Source of the DNA: Paulinella micropora
Taxonomy: Eukaryota > Cercozoa > Imbricatea > Euglyphida > Paulinellidae
NCBI GenBank assembly: GCA_019918135.1
Contig: WBZZ01003884.1
Location: 248,501-312,500 of the forward strand
Length of the DNA stretch: 64,000 nucleotides
Direction of reading: 5' to 3'
Both the position numbers and the translations under genes were made by a program. Position 1 is the first letter of the stretch. Every line of letters starts with the position of its first letter. This document shows positions 1 through 10,126 of the stretch, one piece after another. Below the pieces are notes generated by a model, which saw only the letters and a list, made by a program, of their open reading frames with translations, had not been told where the DNA came from and made no database searches.

Positions 1-3000
1 GCGTCAGCATGCACTCCGCCGTCAGCGAGAAGTCGGTGCAAATCAGGGACGACACCCGCCCCTGCGTCAGCCTGCTCACGATCCCGCGCCGGAAGCCGGG
101 GATCTGGTCCGGCACCGTGGGCAGCACGACCGACAGCGTGCCAAACACGGCCACGTCGGGCGCCAGGTCACCGGCGGCCGTGCTGGCCACGGGCCTCGCG
201 TTCACGTTGAACAGCAGCACCTGCCGGCCGTGCTCGGTGGACAGCCGTTTCGTGCCGCAGCCCACGCGGTGCAGCACGTATTCTACCAGCGGCAACGTCG
301 TGCAGGGCGCCAGCGCCTGCCCGGACACCCCGACGCGTACGGCCGTCGTGTCCAGCAGCCGGGTCTTGCCGTCCCACAGCTCCGCCACTGAGGTGGGGTC
401 GTACGCGGCGCGCGGCCACAGGATGTCCGCGAGGGCCGCCCCCGTCTGCCGGTACAAGGAAATGAGCCACTGCGAATCGTACGACTTGTCGCGGTCGGGC
501 CAGTCCAGCAGCGCGCGGTGCCTGTTCCTTTCTTCCAGCAGGTTCTTCTCGCGCGCGTTCGCGTACAGGGCACGCACGCAGGGCGCGTACAGGTCCACCA
601 GCAAGTCCAGCACCCTGAGCGGCGCCAGGAGCAGCCACGCGGCCTTGAGCGCGGTGACCATGGATTGTGCCGCCGGGGGCTCCGGCCGGCTCCAGCGCGA
701 CTTGACCGCGTTCTGGTCCAGCGCGGCCGTGGACTGTGCGTACGCCTGGCCGGCCAGCCTGAGCAACTCGATGGCACTCTCGTCCGAGAGCACAAAGGTG
801 CCGAACTGTTGCTGCAGGGGCCACACCGCGGTGGCCTGCGGCAGCTTCCAGCTGAGCGTTAGCGACTGCGGACCGCACTCGAGCACGGACGTTTCGCGGC
901 GGTCCGCGGGGGTTGGCGGCGGCACGGACGTTTCGCCGGCGCCCTTGCAGCGCAGGGTGGGCGACTCGTCGTAGCAGCAGATGGTGCGCAGGGACTTGAA
1001 CCAGGCCGGGCGGCCGCTGTTGATGTGCGCCACGTCGAATTCCGTGCGCACGCGCCGTGCGTGGCTTTTGTTGCGCAGGACCGTCTGGATCTGCAGCTCG
1101 TCACCGCCCGCACCACACAGCGACACGAGGCCGCGCGCCTTCCAGCTCCTGCGCGCGCACGCCCACAACAGGCGCAGGGCGCAGATGGCGACCTGGGGCG
1201 CCGACGTGGACGACAGGCAGCCCGCGGCCGAGCCCTCGGACACCACGCACAACAGGATCTCCATGCACCAGGTCCAGAAGCCGCTGCTGCCGTTCGTGCG
1301 CTCGTGGTCGATCAGCGCGGCCGCCATGCGGTCCTGCCAGCGCTTGTTCACGGCCATCGGGATGTTGTCCACGAACCTGGTCTGGCGGATGTGGCGCGCG
1401 AGCCACGCCTGCACCTCGCCGACCCAGACCTCGTGCGCGTGCCCGCCCGGCATCAGCGTGCCCAGCGTGTCCTGCAGCGTCGCCATCATCAGCAGGCGCA
1501 GCGACTCGTTGCGGAGCTCCGTGGTCGCGGGCGCCAGCCGGATCAGCTCTTCCGCGCGGGCCCCCGCGTTCTTTTCCTCGTAGTACACCAGGGACCACTG
1601 CGCCTGGTGCCGGTGCCTGACGGGCTCGCTGGGCCTGGCCACGGCCGCGCGCGGCGAAGCGACGGTCGTGGGCTTGGGCCGGTACAGGCCACCGACCGTC
1701 AGCGCGCGGGCCGCCGACTGGTGCGACGCGATGGTGTGCAGCCCCGCCCGCTCGGGGAGGGCGCACGCGCCGCCGGCCGTCGTCACGAGGGCCAGCGCCC
1801 CCAGGCACGTCACGAGCCTGGTCGGCCACGCGGGGTGCGCCGTGAGCGCGTCGAAGCAGGCCTTGACGGCAGCGTCGCAGTCGTAGTCCAGCACTACCAG
1901 CCTGGCACCAACGGTGCTGGCCAGGCAGAACTGGGCTAGCTGGTTAGCCAGCGCGCCGTGGTCCGTGGCGACGATGTCGAGGAAGCAGCCGGCCGCATTC
2001 GACCCAGTCGGGGGAGCGGCCGTGGTCCACGCCAGCTGCTGACGGAAGGGCAGCAGCTGGGCGCCCGAGAATTGTCTGGTAGCGGCGCGCAGCAGCAGTA
2101 ACGGCGGGGAGTCGGCGCACAACAAGCGGGCCCTGAGCTGCACGCCGCGCTTGTACCACGACCGGTCCAGCACGGCCCCGGCCAGCGCTTCGGCCGACCG
2201 GCCGGGCGGCGCGCCGGCGCCGGACCAGAACCGCTGCGCCGCGCCGTCCAGCCCGCCCAGCAGCGAGCTGTCGTCTACGTCCTCGAGCTCGGTCGTCGTC
2301 GGTCCGTGGCCACCCCCGACGGACAGCAGCGTGGCGGTTAGGGTGTACCACAGGTTCAGGAAGCAGGAGACTTCTTCCTCCGTCTGGCAGCGGGCCCAGA
2401 ACGGCCCCGGCGAGCCCGCCAGGACGGTCTGGTACACGTGGCGGACCGCGCTCAGGTCCCACGCAATGGCAGGAAACGCGCTGGACAGCAACTTCTCGGC
2501 GATCGTCAGGCCCCGCGCCGCGCCCTCCAAACCCCGCGGCAAAATAGCGTTCACCTTGGGCAGCAACACATCGCAGGGCAGCATGGCGCGGTAGTCACCC
2601 AGGGGCTGCAACGACACGTTGCGGGCGTCCGGTGGCACTGCCGCGTTCGGGTCCCACAGCAGCTGCAGCGAGTGCCGCAGCACGGGCGCGTGTTCCTTCT
2701 GCAGCAGGCACCAGACCCCGTGCTGGCAGTTAGCGCCCGTCGCCGCCCAGGCGAGCGGCAGCTCCAGGCGCAGCGCGGGACCGCCCGAGTCGTGCTTCTG
2801 CCAGCAGGCCAGCTCGCCGCCGGACTCGGGAATAGTAAGCCGCCACAGCTCCGTCTCGGCCCCGTCGAGGCCGCGGCCCACGACCCAGATCTCCGGGGTG
2901 GTCCTGGCCGGCCGGAGCCCGCTGATCTCGGTCAGGATGGCCGACGCCACGCGGGCCACCAGGAACACTGCCTCGGGGGGCGGGTGCTGCCAGCGGCCGG

Positions 3001-3307
3001 ACACCGCGTCGCGCGCCGCGCCGAAGGCCTTGATGTAGGCCGCGCTGGCCTTGGTACGCTGGTAGTTCACGTAGGTCTCGCTGGCCTGCTGGTACGACAG
3101 GGCTATCTGGTGGTACAGGCCGTTGGTCTCCGGCTCCAGCAAGTGTTGCAAACCCCCCGCGCCGCGTTCGTGGGACAGCAGAACATCCTCGATCATCTTC
3201 CACGTAGACAGGGTCGACTGCTGTAGTTCGGTCTCATTGCGCGCGCGGTTCGCCAGCTGGATCTGCATGATCACCGTAAACCATGCGGGTGGTTGCTTCG
3301 AAGGCAT
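1..3307 (-). CDS. Very large unknown protein, 3' end beyond the window (candidate structural protein)
   Basis: A minus-strand frame stays open from an ATG at 3307 to the left edge, over 1,100 codons, so the stop lies outside the window. Composition is that of a soluble globular protein: Trp, Tyr and Cys are spread evenly, there is no signal peptide or clear membrane segment, and Leu/Ala-rich helices alternate with loops. Residues about 20-110 look helical and polar. Several plus-strand frames here are long only because of the high GC; they are Arg/Pro/Ala-rich shadows. I recognise no motif. Size and lack of domains would suit a major capsid or tegument-like protein of a herpesvirus/mirusvirus-type virus, but that is inference only. 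The 5' side is a G-rich noncoding stretch. Confidence 0.8.
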   Translation of the reverse strand, partial: MPSKQPPAWFTVIMQIQLANRARNETELQQSTLSTWKMIEDVLLSHERGAGGLQHLLEPETNGLYHQIALSYQQASETYVNYQRTKASAAYIKAFGAARDAVSGRWQHPPPEAVFLVARVASAILTEISGLRPARTTPEIWVVGRGLDGAETELWRLTIPESGGELACWQKHDSGGPALRLELPLAWAATGANCQHGVWCLLQKEHAPVLRHSLQLLWDPNAAVPPDARNVSLQPLGDYRAMLPCDVLLPKVNAILPRGLEGAARGLTIAEKLLSSAFPAIAWDLSAVRHVYQTVLAGSPGPFWARCQTEEEVSCFLNLWYTLTATLLSVGGGHGPTTTELEDVDDSSLLGGLDGAAQRFWSGAGAPPGRSAEALAGAVLDRSWYKRGVQLRARLLCADSPPLLLLRAATRQFSGAQLLPFRQQLAWTTAAPPTGSNAAGCFLDIVATDHGALANQLAQFCLASTVGARLVVLDYDCDAAVKACFDALTAHPAWPTRLVTCLGALALVTTAGGACALPERAGLHTIASHQSAARALTVGGLYRPKPTTVASPRAAVARPSEPVRHRHQAQWSLVYYEEKNAGARAEELIRLAPATTELRNESLRLLMMATLQDTLGTLMPGGHAHEVWVGEVQAWLARHIRQTRFVDNIPMAVNKRWQDRMAAALIDHERTNGSSGFWTWCMEILLCVVSEGSAAGCLSSTSAPQVAICALRLLWACARRSWKARGLVSLCGAGGDELQIQTVLRNKSHARRVRTEFDVAHINSGRPAWFKSLRTICCYDESPTLRCKGAGETSVPPPTPADRRETSVLECGPQSLTLSWKLPQATAVWPLQQQFGTFVLSDESAIELLRLAGQAYAQSTAALDQNAVKSRWSRPEPPAAQSMVTALKAAWLLLAPLRVLDLLVDLYAPCVRALYANAREKNLLEERNRHRALLDWPDRDKSYDSQWLISLYRQTGAALADILWPRAAYDPTSVAELWDGKTRLLDTTAVRVGVSGQALAPCTTLPLVEYVLHRVGCGTKRLSTEHGRQVLLFNVNARPVASTAAGDLAPDVAVFGTLSVVLPTVPDQIPGFRRGIVSRLTQGRVSSLICTDFSLTAECMLT

Positions 3308-3813
3308 CACGGGCGCCGTCCTCCCCGGTGGGGAGGGGTTTGGGCGTAAGGACGAGAACACACAACACAAGGAAAAAGAAACTGCCAACCGGGGGGGGAG
3401 AGGAGAAAACGAGCTTTGGGTTCGGGGCGGGGGAAAGGGAAATGCCACGACCGAGCAACAGAAATAAAGCCTGTCTTTGAGGGGAGGGAGGGGGGCCCAC
3501 GGATCGGGGACGAAACATGGGGGGAGGGGCCAGCAGAGGCAAAAAAAGAAACCTTTCCCCCCCCTGTTCTCGCTCCCTACCTTTTTTTTTGTCTCTGTGG
3601 CCCCCCTCCCTCCCGGGCTTTGTTCCCTGATTTTCACACGCCTTTTTTTTTTTTTGCTCTCCCCCCCCCTCCCCAGCCCGCCCTGAACAAGAAAAAGAGA
3701 AGAAGGCCGGGGAGGGAAAGAAAAAAAAAGGGGCCGTAAACTATTCTTTAAGCTCGTTCCGGCCCGCTGACAGTAATTTTTTTTCTGCGCTGGCGGCCAC
3801 CATTCCTCTATTC
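3308..3813. other. Intergenic, homopolymer-rich
   Basis: About 500 bases between divergently transcribed genes, with runs of G (8-10), C and A/T. An AATAAA lies at 3463-3468 without an obvious plus-strand gene ending there. No credible coding frame; probably holds the promoters of both flanking genes. Confidence 0.5.
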
Positions 3814-4305
3814 ATGTCCACCACCAACGAGATAAAACAACTGGCACACCAGCTGGTAGCAGAGTTAGAAAGGCTGCGGGACAGTAGTCATGAACACAAA
3901 CTTTTACTGAGTGAGCTACAGAGGTTCCTGCGGAAGGATCCTGTACCCCACGAACGACGGGGCTCGGACGAATCGGACGATGACGTTTGGCAAGACAGGT
4001 GCTGGCGCAGAAGAAAGCGGTCGCCTTCGGCGGAAAAACACGATCGCCAGGGCCCCGCGGCGCCCCCCGTGCCCCCGTCGAGCGTGCCGGCCCCATCGGC
4101 CGTGCCGGCCAGGAATCGGCGGAGGCCCCGGCGGGCTAACAGACGATTTGCGGGCAGGGGCCGCGGGCGCCCGGACAGGAATGAACGGGGGCGTCCGGAC
4201 AGAAATGAGCGGGGGCGCCGCGGGGCTCCTTATTCCAGGCCTTTCTGCGATTACGACAAGCCGCGCCACGACACGGTCGCGCCCTCCCAGTACCCGCCGT
4301 ACTAG
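3814..4305 (+). CDS. Small basic RG-rich protein with N-terminal helix
   Basis: 163 codons from an ATG after a T-rich stretch. Residues about 1-42 form an amphipathic, probably coiled-coil helix (Leu/Glu/Arg-rich). An acidic SDESDDD patch follows, then a Pro/Ala linker and a strongly basic tail from about residue 100 with RRRPRR and repeated GRPDRNER units, ending Tyr/Pro-rich. The tail looks like an RGG-type nucleic-acid-binding region, so a role in binding DNA or RNA in the nucleus or virion is plausible. No family is recognised. The GRPDRNER unit is a recent tandem duplication at DNA level. It ends 71 bases before the convergent gene at 4377. Confidence 0.7.
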   Translation: MSTTNEIKQLAHQLVAELERLRDSSHEHKLLLSELQRFLRKDPVPHERRGSDESDDDVWQDRCWRRRKRSPSAEKHDRQGPAAPPVPPSSVPAPSAVPARNRRRPRRANRRFAGRGRGRPDRNERGRPDRNERGRRGAPYSRPFCDYDKPRHDTVAPSQYPPY

Positions 4306-4376
4306 TAGCTCTCTTGTGGGTAGCCTCTTGATTTTTTTAAAGAATGTCTGTCAGCACCCGCCATTTTTTTTTGGTC

Positions 4377-4880
4377 TTACACACGGCGGTCGCCCGCTTT
4401 TACTACTGCGGCCAGCCTGGCCAGCGCCGCCCGAAACTCCTCGGTCACACTGTCGCACTGGATCTCGCACAGTACCAGCTTGGCTCTGAACACCAACGCT
4501 CGTGCGTTCTCGTTGGTTTCGCTGGGCTCGTGGAAGCAGTGTGCGAGGCTCAGCAGCTGTTGGCAAATGAAAATCAGGCTCTGCAAGGTGTCGAGGTTCT
4601 GTCGGATCTGTGCCGCCTTGTTGATAACCAGGGCCTGTCCCCCAAAGGTAGCCAGGCTGTCCGTAATGGCCAGACAAAGTTTGCTGAGTTCTTCTGTCAG
4701 GCTCGGGCTCTCGCTCGTGCGCGCCCCCTGGACGTTCTCCTCGCTAGGAACAGCGTTGGCCTGGAAGACGGCCGGGGCTGGCTGCTCGGGCGGGTTGGGG
4801 CTCTGCTGGCGCCTCCTCTTGCGGCGGCTGCCGTCTTTGGATCTAGCAGCAGCGGGGCTATCGTGGTCGGCTTCTGACAT
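4377..4880 (-). CDS. Small protein with nuclear localisation signal and helical domain
   Basis: 167 aa, ATG at 4880. The first 60 residues are polar and disordered with a clear basic nuclear-import-type signal (SRRKRRR at about 18-24). Residues about 60-160 are predicted by eye to be all-helical, with Leu/Ile heptads and several Cys, ending in a basic AVVKAGDRRV tail. The basic-disordered head plus helical body suggests a nuclear, oligomerising accessory protein; no homologue is recognised. It converges with the RG-rich gene on the plus strand. The 410 bases upstream, to the next plus-strand gene at 5292, are noncoding and pyrimidine-rich. Confidence 0.65.
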   Translation of the reverse strand: MSEADHDSPAAARSKDGSRRKRRRQQSPNPPEQPAPAVFQANAVPSEENVQGARTSESPSLTEELSKLCLAITDSLATFGGQALVINKAAQIRQNLDTLQSLIFICQQLLSLAHCFHEPSETNENARALVFRAKLVLCEIQCDSVTEEFRAALARLAAVVKAGDRRV

Positions 4881-5291
4881 TGGCTAAATGAGAGCAGCAG
4901 ACAAAAAGAAAACAAACAGCTAAAAAAAAAGAGCAGGAGAGAGGCGTGCAACTGTTCTCTCTCTCCCTGTCCTATTCCCCCCCCCCTCAAAGAGAACTGC
5001 GTTTTTATGTTTTCTGTCTCGAACGCCCCGTGGATTTCTTACCCAGTGGCTCTTTTTTCCCTCCCTCCTCTCTCATCGTTCAACTGGGGCGAGCGGGCGG
5101 GAGGGGAAGGATCCGCCGAACCCCTCCCGCCTGCCCACCGTTGGCAAGGGCTTTTTTTTCCTGCCGGCCGTTGTGGTAGCTGGAAGAGGGGGGAGGGAAC
5201 ATTGGATTGGAGGTTGCTAAAGAGAAGAGTCTGTCAGACAGCCTCTCCCTCCCGCCGGTTTTTGGCCCAAACAAAAAAACAGAAGAGCGTC

Positions 5292-6833
5292 ATGGAGGCC
5301 TCACAGCTCGCTTGTGCGTGGCACTGGAACCCGTCCCCGCAGCCCTGTGCCACGCCGGCCCCCGAGCTCCGGGCCGTGCTCGAGCGCAACGACTGGCAGC
5401 AGTGGAGGTTTCGCTCTATGGTAAACAACGGCCGGCCGAATGCTGGCGGTCTGGTTTCTTCGGTTAACACGGCCCTGAACGGAGCGCTAAGTGCCTTGCT
5501 CTCGACCCCGCGCCAGGCCGTGCTGGCAATCGGGCCCGAGAGCGCCCTGGTCGCGGAAGATCTCGTGCGCGCCAGCCCGCCCGTGCTGGTCATCACACTG
5601 GAAAAGCCACCCCCGCAGCTCTGGTCCAAGTTCGACCAGTGTTACTATTTCCACCAGTGCGCGGACCCCCAGACGACGCTAGCGCAGCGCCGCTTGGTCT
5701 GCAACCTGGCCTGGATCGATGCAGCCGGCGGCCTGGCGCGCGGCCTCCGTGCGGCCCTGGACTTGCTGCAAAGCGGCGATAGCCAAGCAATTCTGGTCTG
5801 CCGTTTTACCGGCGTTTGCGCGCTAGAGACACAGCTGCTGCTGGCCTCGGCGGCGCTGTGTTTCACCGAATGGACCGTCATCAAGCCGCCGCACGTCAGC
5901 GCACAGTCAGCCTACCTAGCCGCCCGGGGGCTGCGGCGCGCACAGATCCCCGGGACCTTGGTGACACTTGACGGTTATTTGCGGTCGCCCCACGCCGCGG
6001 CGCTGTTGGACGCCCTCCCGCTTACCGCCGTGTGGCTCTTCCGGGAAGACCTCGCCACTTACGTCGGGGCGCTCTTGTCGCACGACAGCGAGCCGTGCCG
6101 GTTGCAAAAGGTGGCACAGGGCCGCTACCAGCGCCCGCCGGTCGACCCGCTCGAAGGCCTGGCGCTGGCAGCGCTGGGTGACCCGGGGTACTGGTGCAGG
6201 CTAACTGTCCTGGGCTGGCAGGCGCTGTGCGGACAGCCAGCGGGCGCACCACGCAACCTCGGTGTGTGCCAGTGGATCAGCGACTACCTGTCGTCGATTA
6301 CCGTGGGCCGGGGCGGTGTCGTGACCCTCGCACTGCCCGGCGCGTGTAGCAGCGGGTGCGCGGGTCTGGTCTGGGCCGCGAGTGACGGCTCGTACTGGCT
6401 GCCAGCCGATAAGCTGCGGTCCAAGGTCTGGCCCACTATAGACGACCCTGATATAAATGCCAAGGGCCCGTGGCTCAAACGTCTGCTGTTGGAACAGCCC
6501 GCCCGCGACAGGCTGCTAGCGGCTTTGTACCAGGGATCCCAGCCGCTGCGCTGTCTCCTGCCCTCCGGCGCTATGCTCGTAGTATGGCGTTCGGTTGACA
6601 GCATCTGGGTGCTCGACGTCATTCATTGGCCACTAGCGGCGGGCCGTTTGTCAGTCCCCCACGCCCGGCGCCTGGAATTTATGGCCAAGGAAGTTCTACC
6701 AGTCCTGGCACAGCCGGGCGCGCTGGCGGTGCCCCCGGCTACTGGTGCTGAACTGTTCGGGCTCTCGCTGCCCCTGCGCGCCGGCGCCGCGACGAGGGCA
6801 CAAGAGTGGTGCTCTGTTGACGGTCTTATTTGA
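5292..6833 (+). CDS. Unknown protein, possibly cap-related (weak 2'-O-methyltransferase / guanylyltransferase-like signals)
   Basis: I take the ATG at 5292 (513 aa); the same frame is open upstream to 5007 but that part looks like 5' leader. The N-terminal half has alternating strands and helices ending in VIKPPHVSAQSAYLAARG, which resembles the last part of FtsJ-type RNA methyltransferases (KP..S...YLV..G). The C-terminal part contains SIWVLDVIHW followed by GRL and RR at about residues 445-470, reminiscent of the YVLDV.W segment of guanylyltransferase/snurportin-like folds. No glycine-rich SAM loop or KxDG motif is evident, so both resemblances are weak. A two-domain cap-handling protein is a hypothesis only. 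Confidence 0.7.
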   Translation: MEASQLACAWHWNPSPQPCATPAPELRAVLERNDWQQWRFRSMVNNGRPNAGGLVSSVNTALNGALSALLSTPRQAVLAIGPESALVAEDLVRASPPVLVITLEKPPPQLWSKFDQCYYFHQCADPQTTLAQRRLVCNLAWIDAAGGLARGLRAALDLLQSGDSQAILVCRFTGVCALETQLLLASAALCFTEWTVIKPPHVSAQSAYLAARGLRRAQIPGTLVTLDGYLRSPHAAALLDALPLTAVWLFREDLATYVGALLSHDSEPCRLQKVAQGRYQRPPVDPLEGLALAALGDPGYWCRLTVLGWQALCGQPAGAPRNLGVCQWISDYLSSITVGRGGVVTLALPGACSSGCAGLVWAASDGSYWLPADKLRSKVWPTIDDPDINAKGPWLKRLLLEQPARDRLLAALYQGSQPLRCLLPSGAMLVVWRSVDSIWVLDVIHWPLAAGRLSVPHARRLEFMAKEVLPVLAQPGALAVPPATGAELFGLSLPLRAGAATRAQEWCSVDGLI

Positions 6834-7218
6834 ACCTCCCAAGCCCCGCCTTTTTTTTTTGCTCGTGCTTTGAAAGGTGGGGGGGAGAAGAAGGAAAAGG
6901 GAAGAGAATGACAAAGGGAGAAAAAGGAAAAGGGAAGAGAATGACAAAGGGAGAAAAAGGAAAAGGGAAGAGAATGACAAAGGGAGAAAAAGGAAAAAAG
7001 GGAAAGAAAGACAAAGGGGGAAGAAGGACAAAGGGGAGGGAAATCTGTGCCAAAGGCGCGGGCCGTCGCAGCCAAGGAGGTTTGCGGGGAGGGGTTGGGG
7101 TCAAGTTCTTCTATTTCCCTCGTTCCGGCCGTGGGTATGTTTCAGGCACTTTTTTTAGGCCTCCCTCGCTTTTTGTAGTCTTTGTTTTTTGTGCCAATAA
7201 ATCTTAAGCACCAAAAAA
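6834..7218. repeat. Purine-rich spacer with 33-bp tandem repeat
   Basis: Between two plus-strand genes. From about 6892 to 6990 a 33-base purine unit (core GGGAAGAGAATGACAAAGGG) is repeated three times almost perfectly, then decays into more GA-rich sequence. The unit is a multiple of three, so a Lys/Gly-rich frame stays open across it, but that frame starts at the stop of the preceding gene and has no normal protein composition. An AATAAA at 7196-7201 probably ends the upstream transcript, only 18 bases before the next ATG. Confidence 0.75.
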
Positions 7219-8777
7219 ATGGCAGATACACCCAACAAGAAAGCGAACCAAGGAAAACACGGACCGGCCGAGCTATGTACCTACTGTATTGACTGCCTGT
7301 CCAATCAGCGACAGGAGCTTGCACCTTGCCGTAGCGGCAGGCATTACGGATTGCAGAAACTATTTAAGAAGCGAACCGTTGTCTGTCTCTACCCGGAGGC
7401 GCCGAGCCAAAAAAGCCCGAATGAACTGAAATTGATGCGCGAAGGGTTACAAGATGCAACGCAAGGCCTAGAAGTAGTGGCCGTGGTCGGTCTAGGCCTG
7501 GTCGACGAGCCTAAGCTTGTTGAGCAAGCAGCTCACAGGCTCTTCCAGTACGCAGAGATGTCTGTTAGGCAGTCTACGGATAGTGTGCTGGCCAAGTACC
7601 TGGTGCTTAGCACTATACTGTACAATCTGCGAAAGAGCTGTGCGGACCATGGTGGTACACTGTGGCTGTTGCGAGCCGGAGGCACCGAGTGCAAACAACT
7701 CACCGAAGCCAAGAGTTTGGTACAAGGGCTTCACAACCTGCTGTGGACGCGGTTGGAACACGACTTGCCGGCAATCGAAATTTCCCGCGATCCGTTGGGC
7801 AGGTTGGTGCCCAAAGAGCAGCAACTGTTCTATACACAACAAAATCTGTGGCGCTACGGCCGCCACACGCTACATCCAGGATACGTGTCGAGCTTGTCCC
7901 GGTCGTCTCCCTTGCAACAGACCTGCGAAGTAACGATATTTGGAAGTTATATCGTAGACGAGGATCCGCCCCCCAACTCCGAATCTAGAGAGGACAGGCA
8001 GATATACGGCTTATTCGCCTTACTGCCTATCATGCCGATACTGCCATGTTTCACAGTGACGCACGTTTGTGTCCGCCAAGATTCGGCCTACGGCTGGCAG
8101 GGCTTTCTGGACCAGTGCCTCGAGAGATATCCTGCCCTGGTCAACGTAGAACTGGAGGGCCGCCGACGTTTGATCGAGCAGGAAAGACATTTGACAATCG
8201 GCCGCAACGTACTACAAGACATTACGCTGGAGCTGCAAGGGCTTGAGAAGTTGTCGTGGTCCTGGTCGCCCACGGTGGTCAGACCAACACTCATGATCAA
8301 GGATACGGACTCCCTGTCCCAGATCACGCTGTGCCCCTTAGTGCAGTGCCACCCAGATACAGTGTGCACTATCAGGCTAGCGGAATTCGGTGGTGGCGGA
8401 GCACAGTTCTACCAGCAGGGGAACGCAGATAAGCCTGGCTCCACGATCGTAATCACACAGGAACGGAAAGGCGGCGAGCTTCCGGCCTTGTGGTCTGTGT
8501 TGTAGCCCCGGAATTCTCGGAGCACCAGTTTGATCCTACTAAGCACCAGGACCGGGTGTTGAAGTTTGTGTCGCTCAGTACACCGTCCATACGTATCGAA
8601 AATAGCGAGGGCCCAGACCACGACGTCAAAGCCAGCCAGGTTGTGGATATTGAGTTAGTGGACGTCAGCCGCAGTTTCCGTGGCAGAGCAACAACAGTCG
8701 AAGCTCACGGTCTGTACCTGAGAAATAACAGGCATAACCTAGCCACTGACGAGCATTGCGTAGTGATCAATGAATAA
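7219..8777 (+). CDS. Unknown soluble protein; gene looks interrupted about once
   Basis: Starts at an ATG at 7219 just after an A-run. The N-terminus carries a Cys/His cluster (LCTYCIDCLSNQRQELAPC, about residues 19-37) that could bind zinc. The body is a mixed alpha/beta sequence of ordinary composition, with lower GC than its neighbours. The last 95 codons lie on a downstream open frame that has no ATG of its own and continues normal-looking protein, so I treat the region as one gene that looks broken about once (or read by frameshifting). An AATAAA overlaps the final stop. Function unknown; the size would suit a capsid accessory protein, but nothing in the sequence proves it. Confidence 0.6.
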
Positions 8778-8778
8778 A
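8773..8778 (+). terminator. AATAAA polyadenylation signal overlapping the stop
   Basis: AATAAA shares bases with the TAA stop of the 7219 gene, followed by a T-rich stretch. The same overlap of stop and poly(A) signal recurs elsewhere in the window, a compact viral arrangement read by host cleavage/polyadenylation machinery. Confidence 0.6.
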
Positions 8779-8974
8779 GCTTTTTCTTTTAATCAAGAGC
8801 TCAAGACAGATTTGGGGGGGTGGGGTTCTTTGGACAATCTCGATTTCTGAAAATCCAGAGATTCGTACAGAAGGTTAAAAAAGCAACACGCACTTGCTAC
8901 TGCCCCGGGACAAATTCGTCGAACGTTCGTTCGGGGAGAGAGAGAAAAAAAAGGCTTGAAACAGTTCTCGACCA

Positions 8975-9157
8975 CTAATACATTTCCTGGTGGTAAACAC
9001 AAGTCCGAACCATTCTCTCGCGCAAGATGTCTTGCACACAACCGCACTCAAACTCGATCGCCCGTCCCGCGCGCAGGCTGAACTTCTGGCATTCTAGGTC
9101 CGGAAACAAGCGCCGACAGGTTCGTCTGGGCATTTCGTCCATTTCGTCCATTGCAGC
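8975..9157 (-). CDS. Possible small Cys-rich protein
   Basis: A short minus-strand frame (about 60 aa, starting near MDEMDEMPRR) with five Cys, including an ECGC pair, and balanced composition ending VYHQEMY. Charge and hydrophobic residues look like real protein rather than a GC shadow, and no better frame overlaps it. It could also be one exon of a spliced gene. There is no family assignment. Confidence 0.3.
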   Translation of the reverse strand, partial: AAMDEMDEMPRRTCRRLFPDLECQKFSLRAGRAIEFECGCVQDILRERMVRTCVYHQEMY

Positions 9158-10126
9158 TCCGCCCTGCCACAAACCCAACCCCCATCACCACCAGAAAAAA
9201 AAACACCTTCAAAAAACAACGGAGGGTAAGCAGGCAGAAAAAAAAATCGAAGGGGAAACAGGTGAGATTTCGGGGGGGGGAGGGGCAATGAGGAGGGTGG
9301 AGGCTAATAGCGTATTTCTCATGTTCTTTGCCTCCTCACCTCCCTATCCCCCCAGGTGCGGCGTTTTTTGTAAACAGGGAGGAACAGGTTAGTCCAAGCC
9401 CCGCACTTTACCTTGCGGGGGAGGGGGCCGGGGGTTTGGATCGCTTGACGGTAGGAAGTTGAAGGGGGGGGGGAGGGGCCGGGGAGGTTGGATCGCGTGA
9501 CGGTAGGAAGTGGATGGGGGGGGGGCCGCCCCCTTTCTTTTTTTGTGGTTTACGGCCGGAGAGTGGAAAGGGGGAGGGAGGGAGGGAAGAATTAAGCGGG
9601 AGATTTGGTGCAGAACCAAAGAATGTTTCGGGGAGAGCGAGGGGTGGGATCGATCACGTAGGGGAAAGGGGGGAAATGGACGGGAGAGGAGACCTTTCTG
9701 TTAGCGAAAGAAAGAGGTCTCTTCTGCGCCCAGCGGATAGTCGCACGTGCGGGCCAGCAGGGTTAGAACCATCAACAAGGGCCGATCAGAGGTGTGGTTC
9801 GCCGGGTGTTGGCCCGAGGCAATGGTAGCCTTCTTAGTACCGGAACCTTGGTAGAGAATCATGCCTGCACACAGAGAGGATGAACAGAGGCAAACCATTC
9901 CCTTTTTTTGTTCTTTCTCTCTTGGTCGCTCAACCTCGCGTCAGGCCTTCCTTGAATCTAACAGACGAAACTAGAGCATAATAAAGCCGGACCTTGTACT
10001 TTAAAAAGAGTTCAATAAAACACGTATGTCAGTCCCCGTGACCAAGATTTAATCCGGCGGTGCACGACCGAGCAATTCCTATTTTTAATAAAGTTACGAG
10101 AACTTTTTCTGCTGCCCAAGGAGCTT
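9158..10126. other. Long noncoding, G-rich intergenic stretch
   Basis: Nearly 1 kb with many G-runs and two near-copies of a unit around 9430-9515 (a GGATCG..TGACGGTAGGAAGT core). A short minus-strand frame at 9701-9862 (54 aa from MILYQGSG) is the only plausible coding piece and is weak. Poly(A)-like AATAAA motifs occur near 9980 and 10013 on the plus strand. No other gene seen. Confidence 0.45.

Noticed and set aside
9-3226. Long plus-strand frames opposite the large left-edge gene
   Set aside because: They are Arg/Pro/Ala/Ser-rich, broken into several pieces and overlap each other, while the minus strand has one continuous, well-composed frame of over 1,100 codons.
6830-7207. Lys/Gly-rich frame over the 33-bp purine repeats
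   Set aside because: Starts at the stop of the preceding gene, consists of simple repeat, and runs over a poly(A) signal; more likely noncoding.
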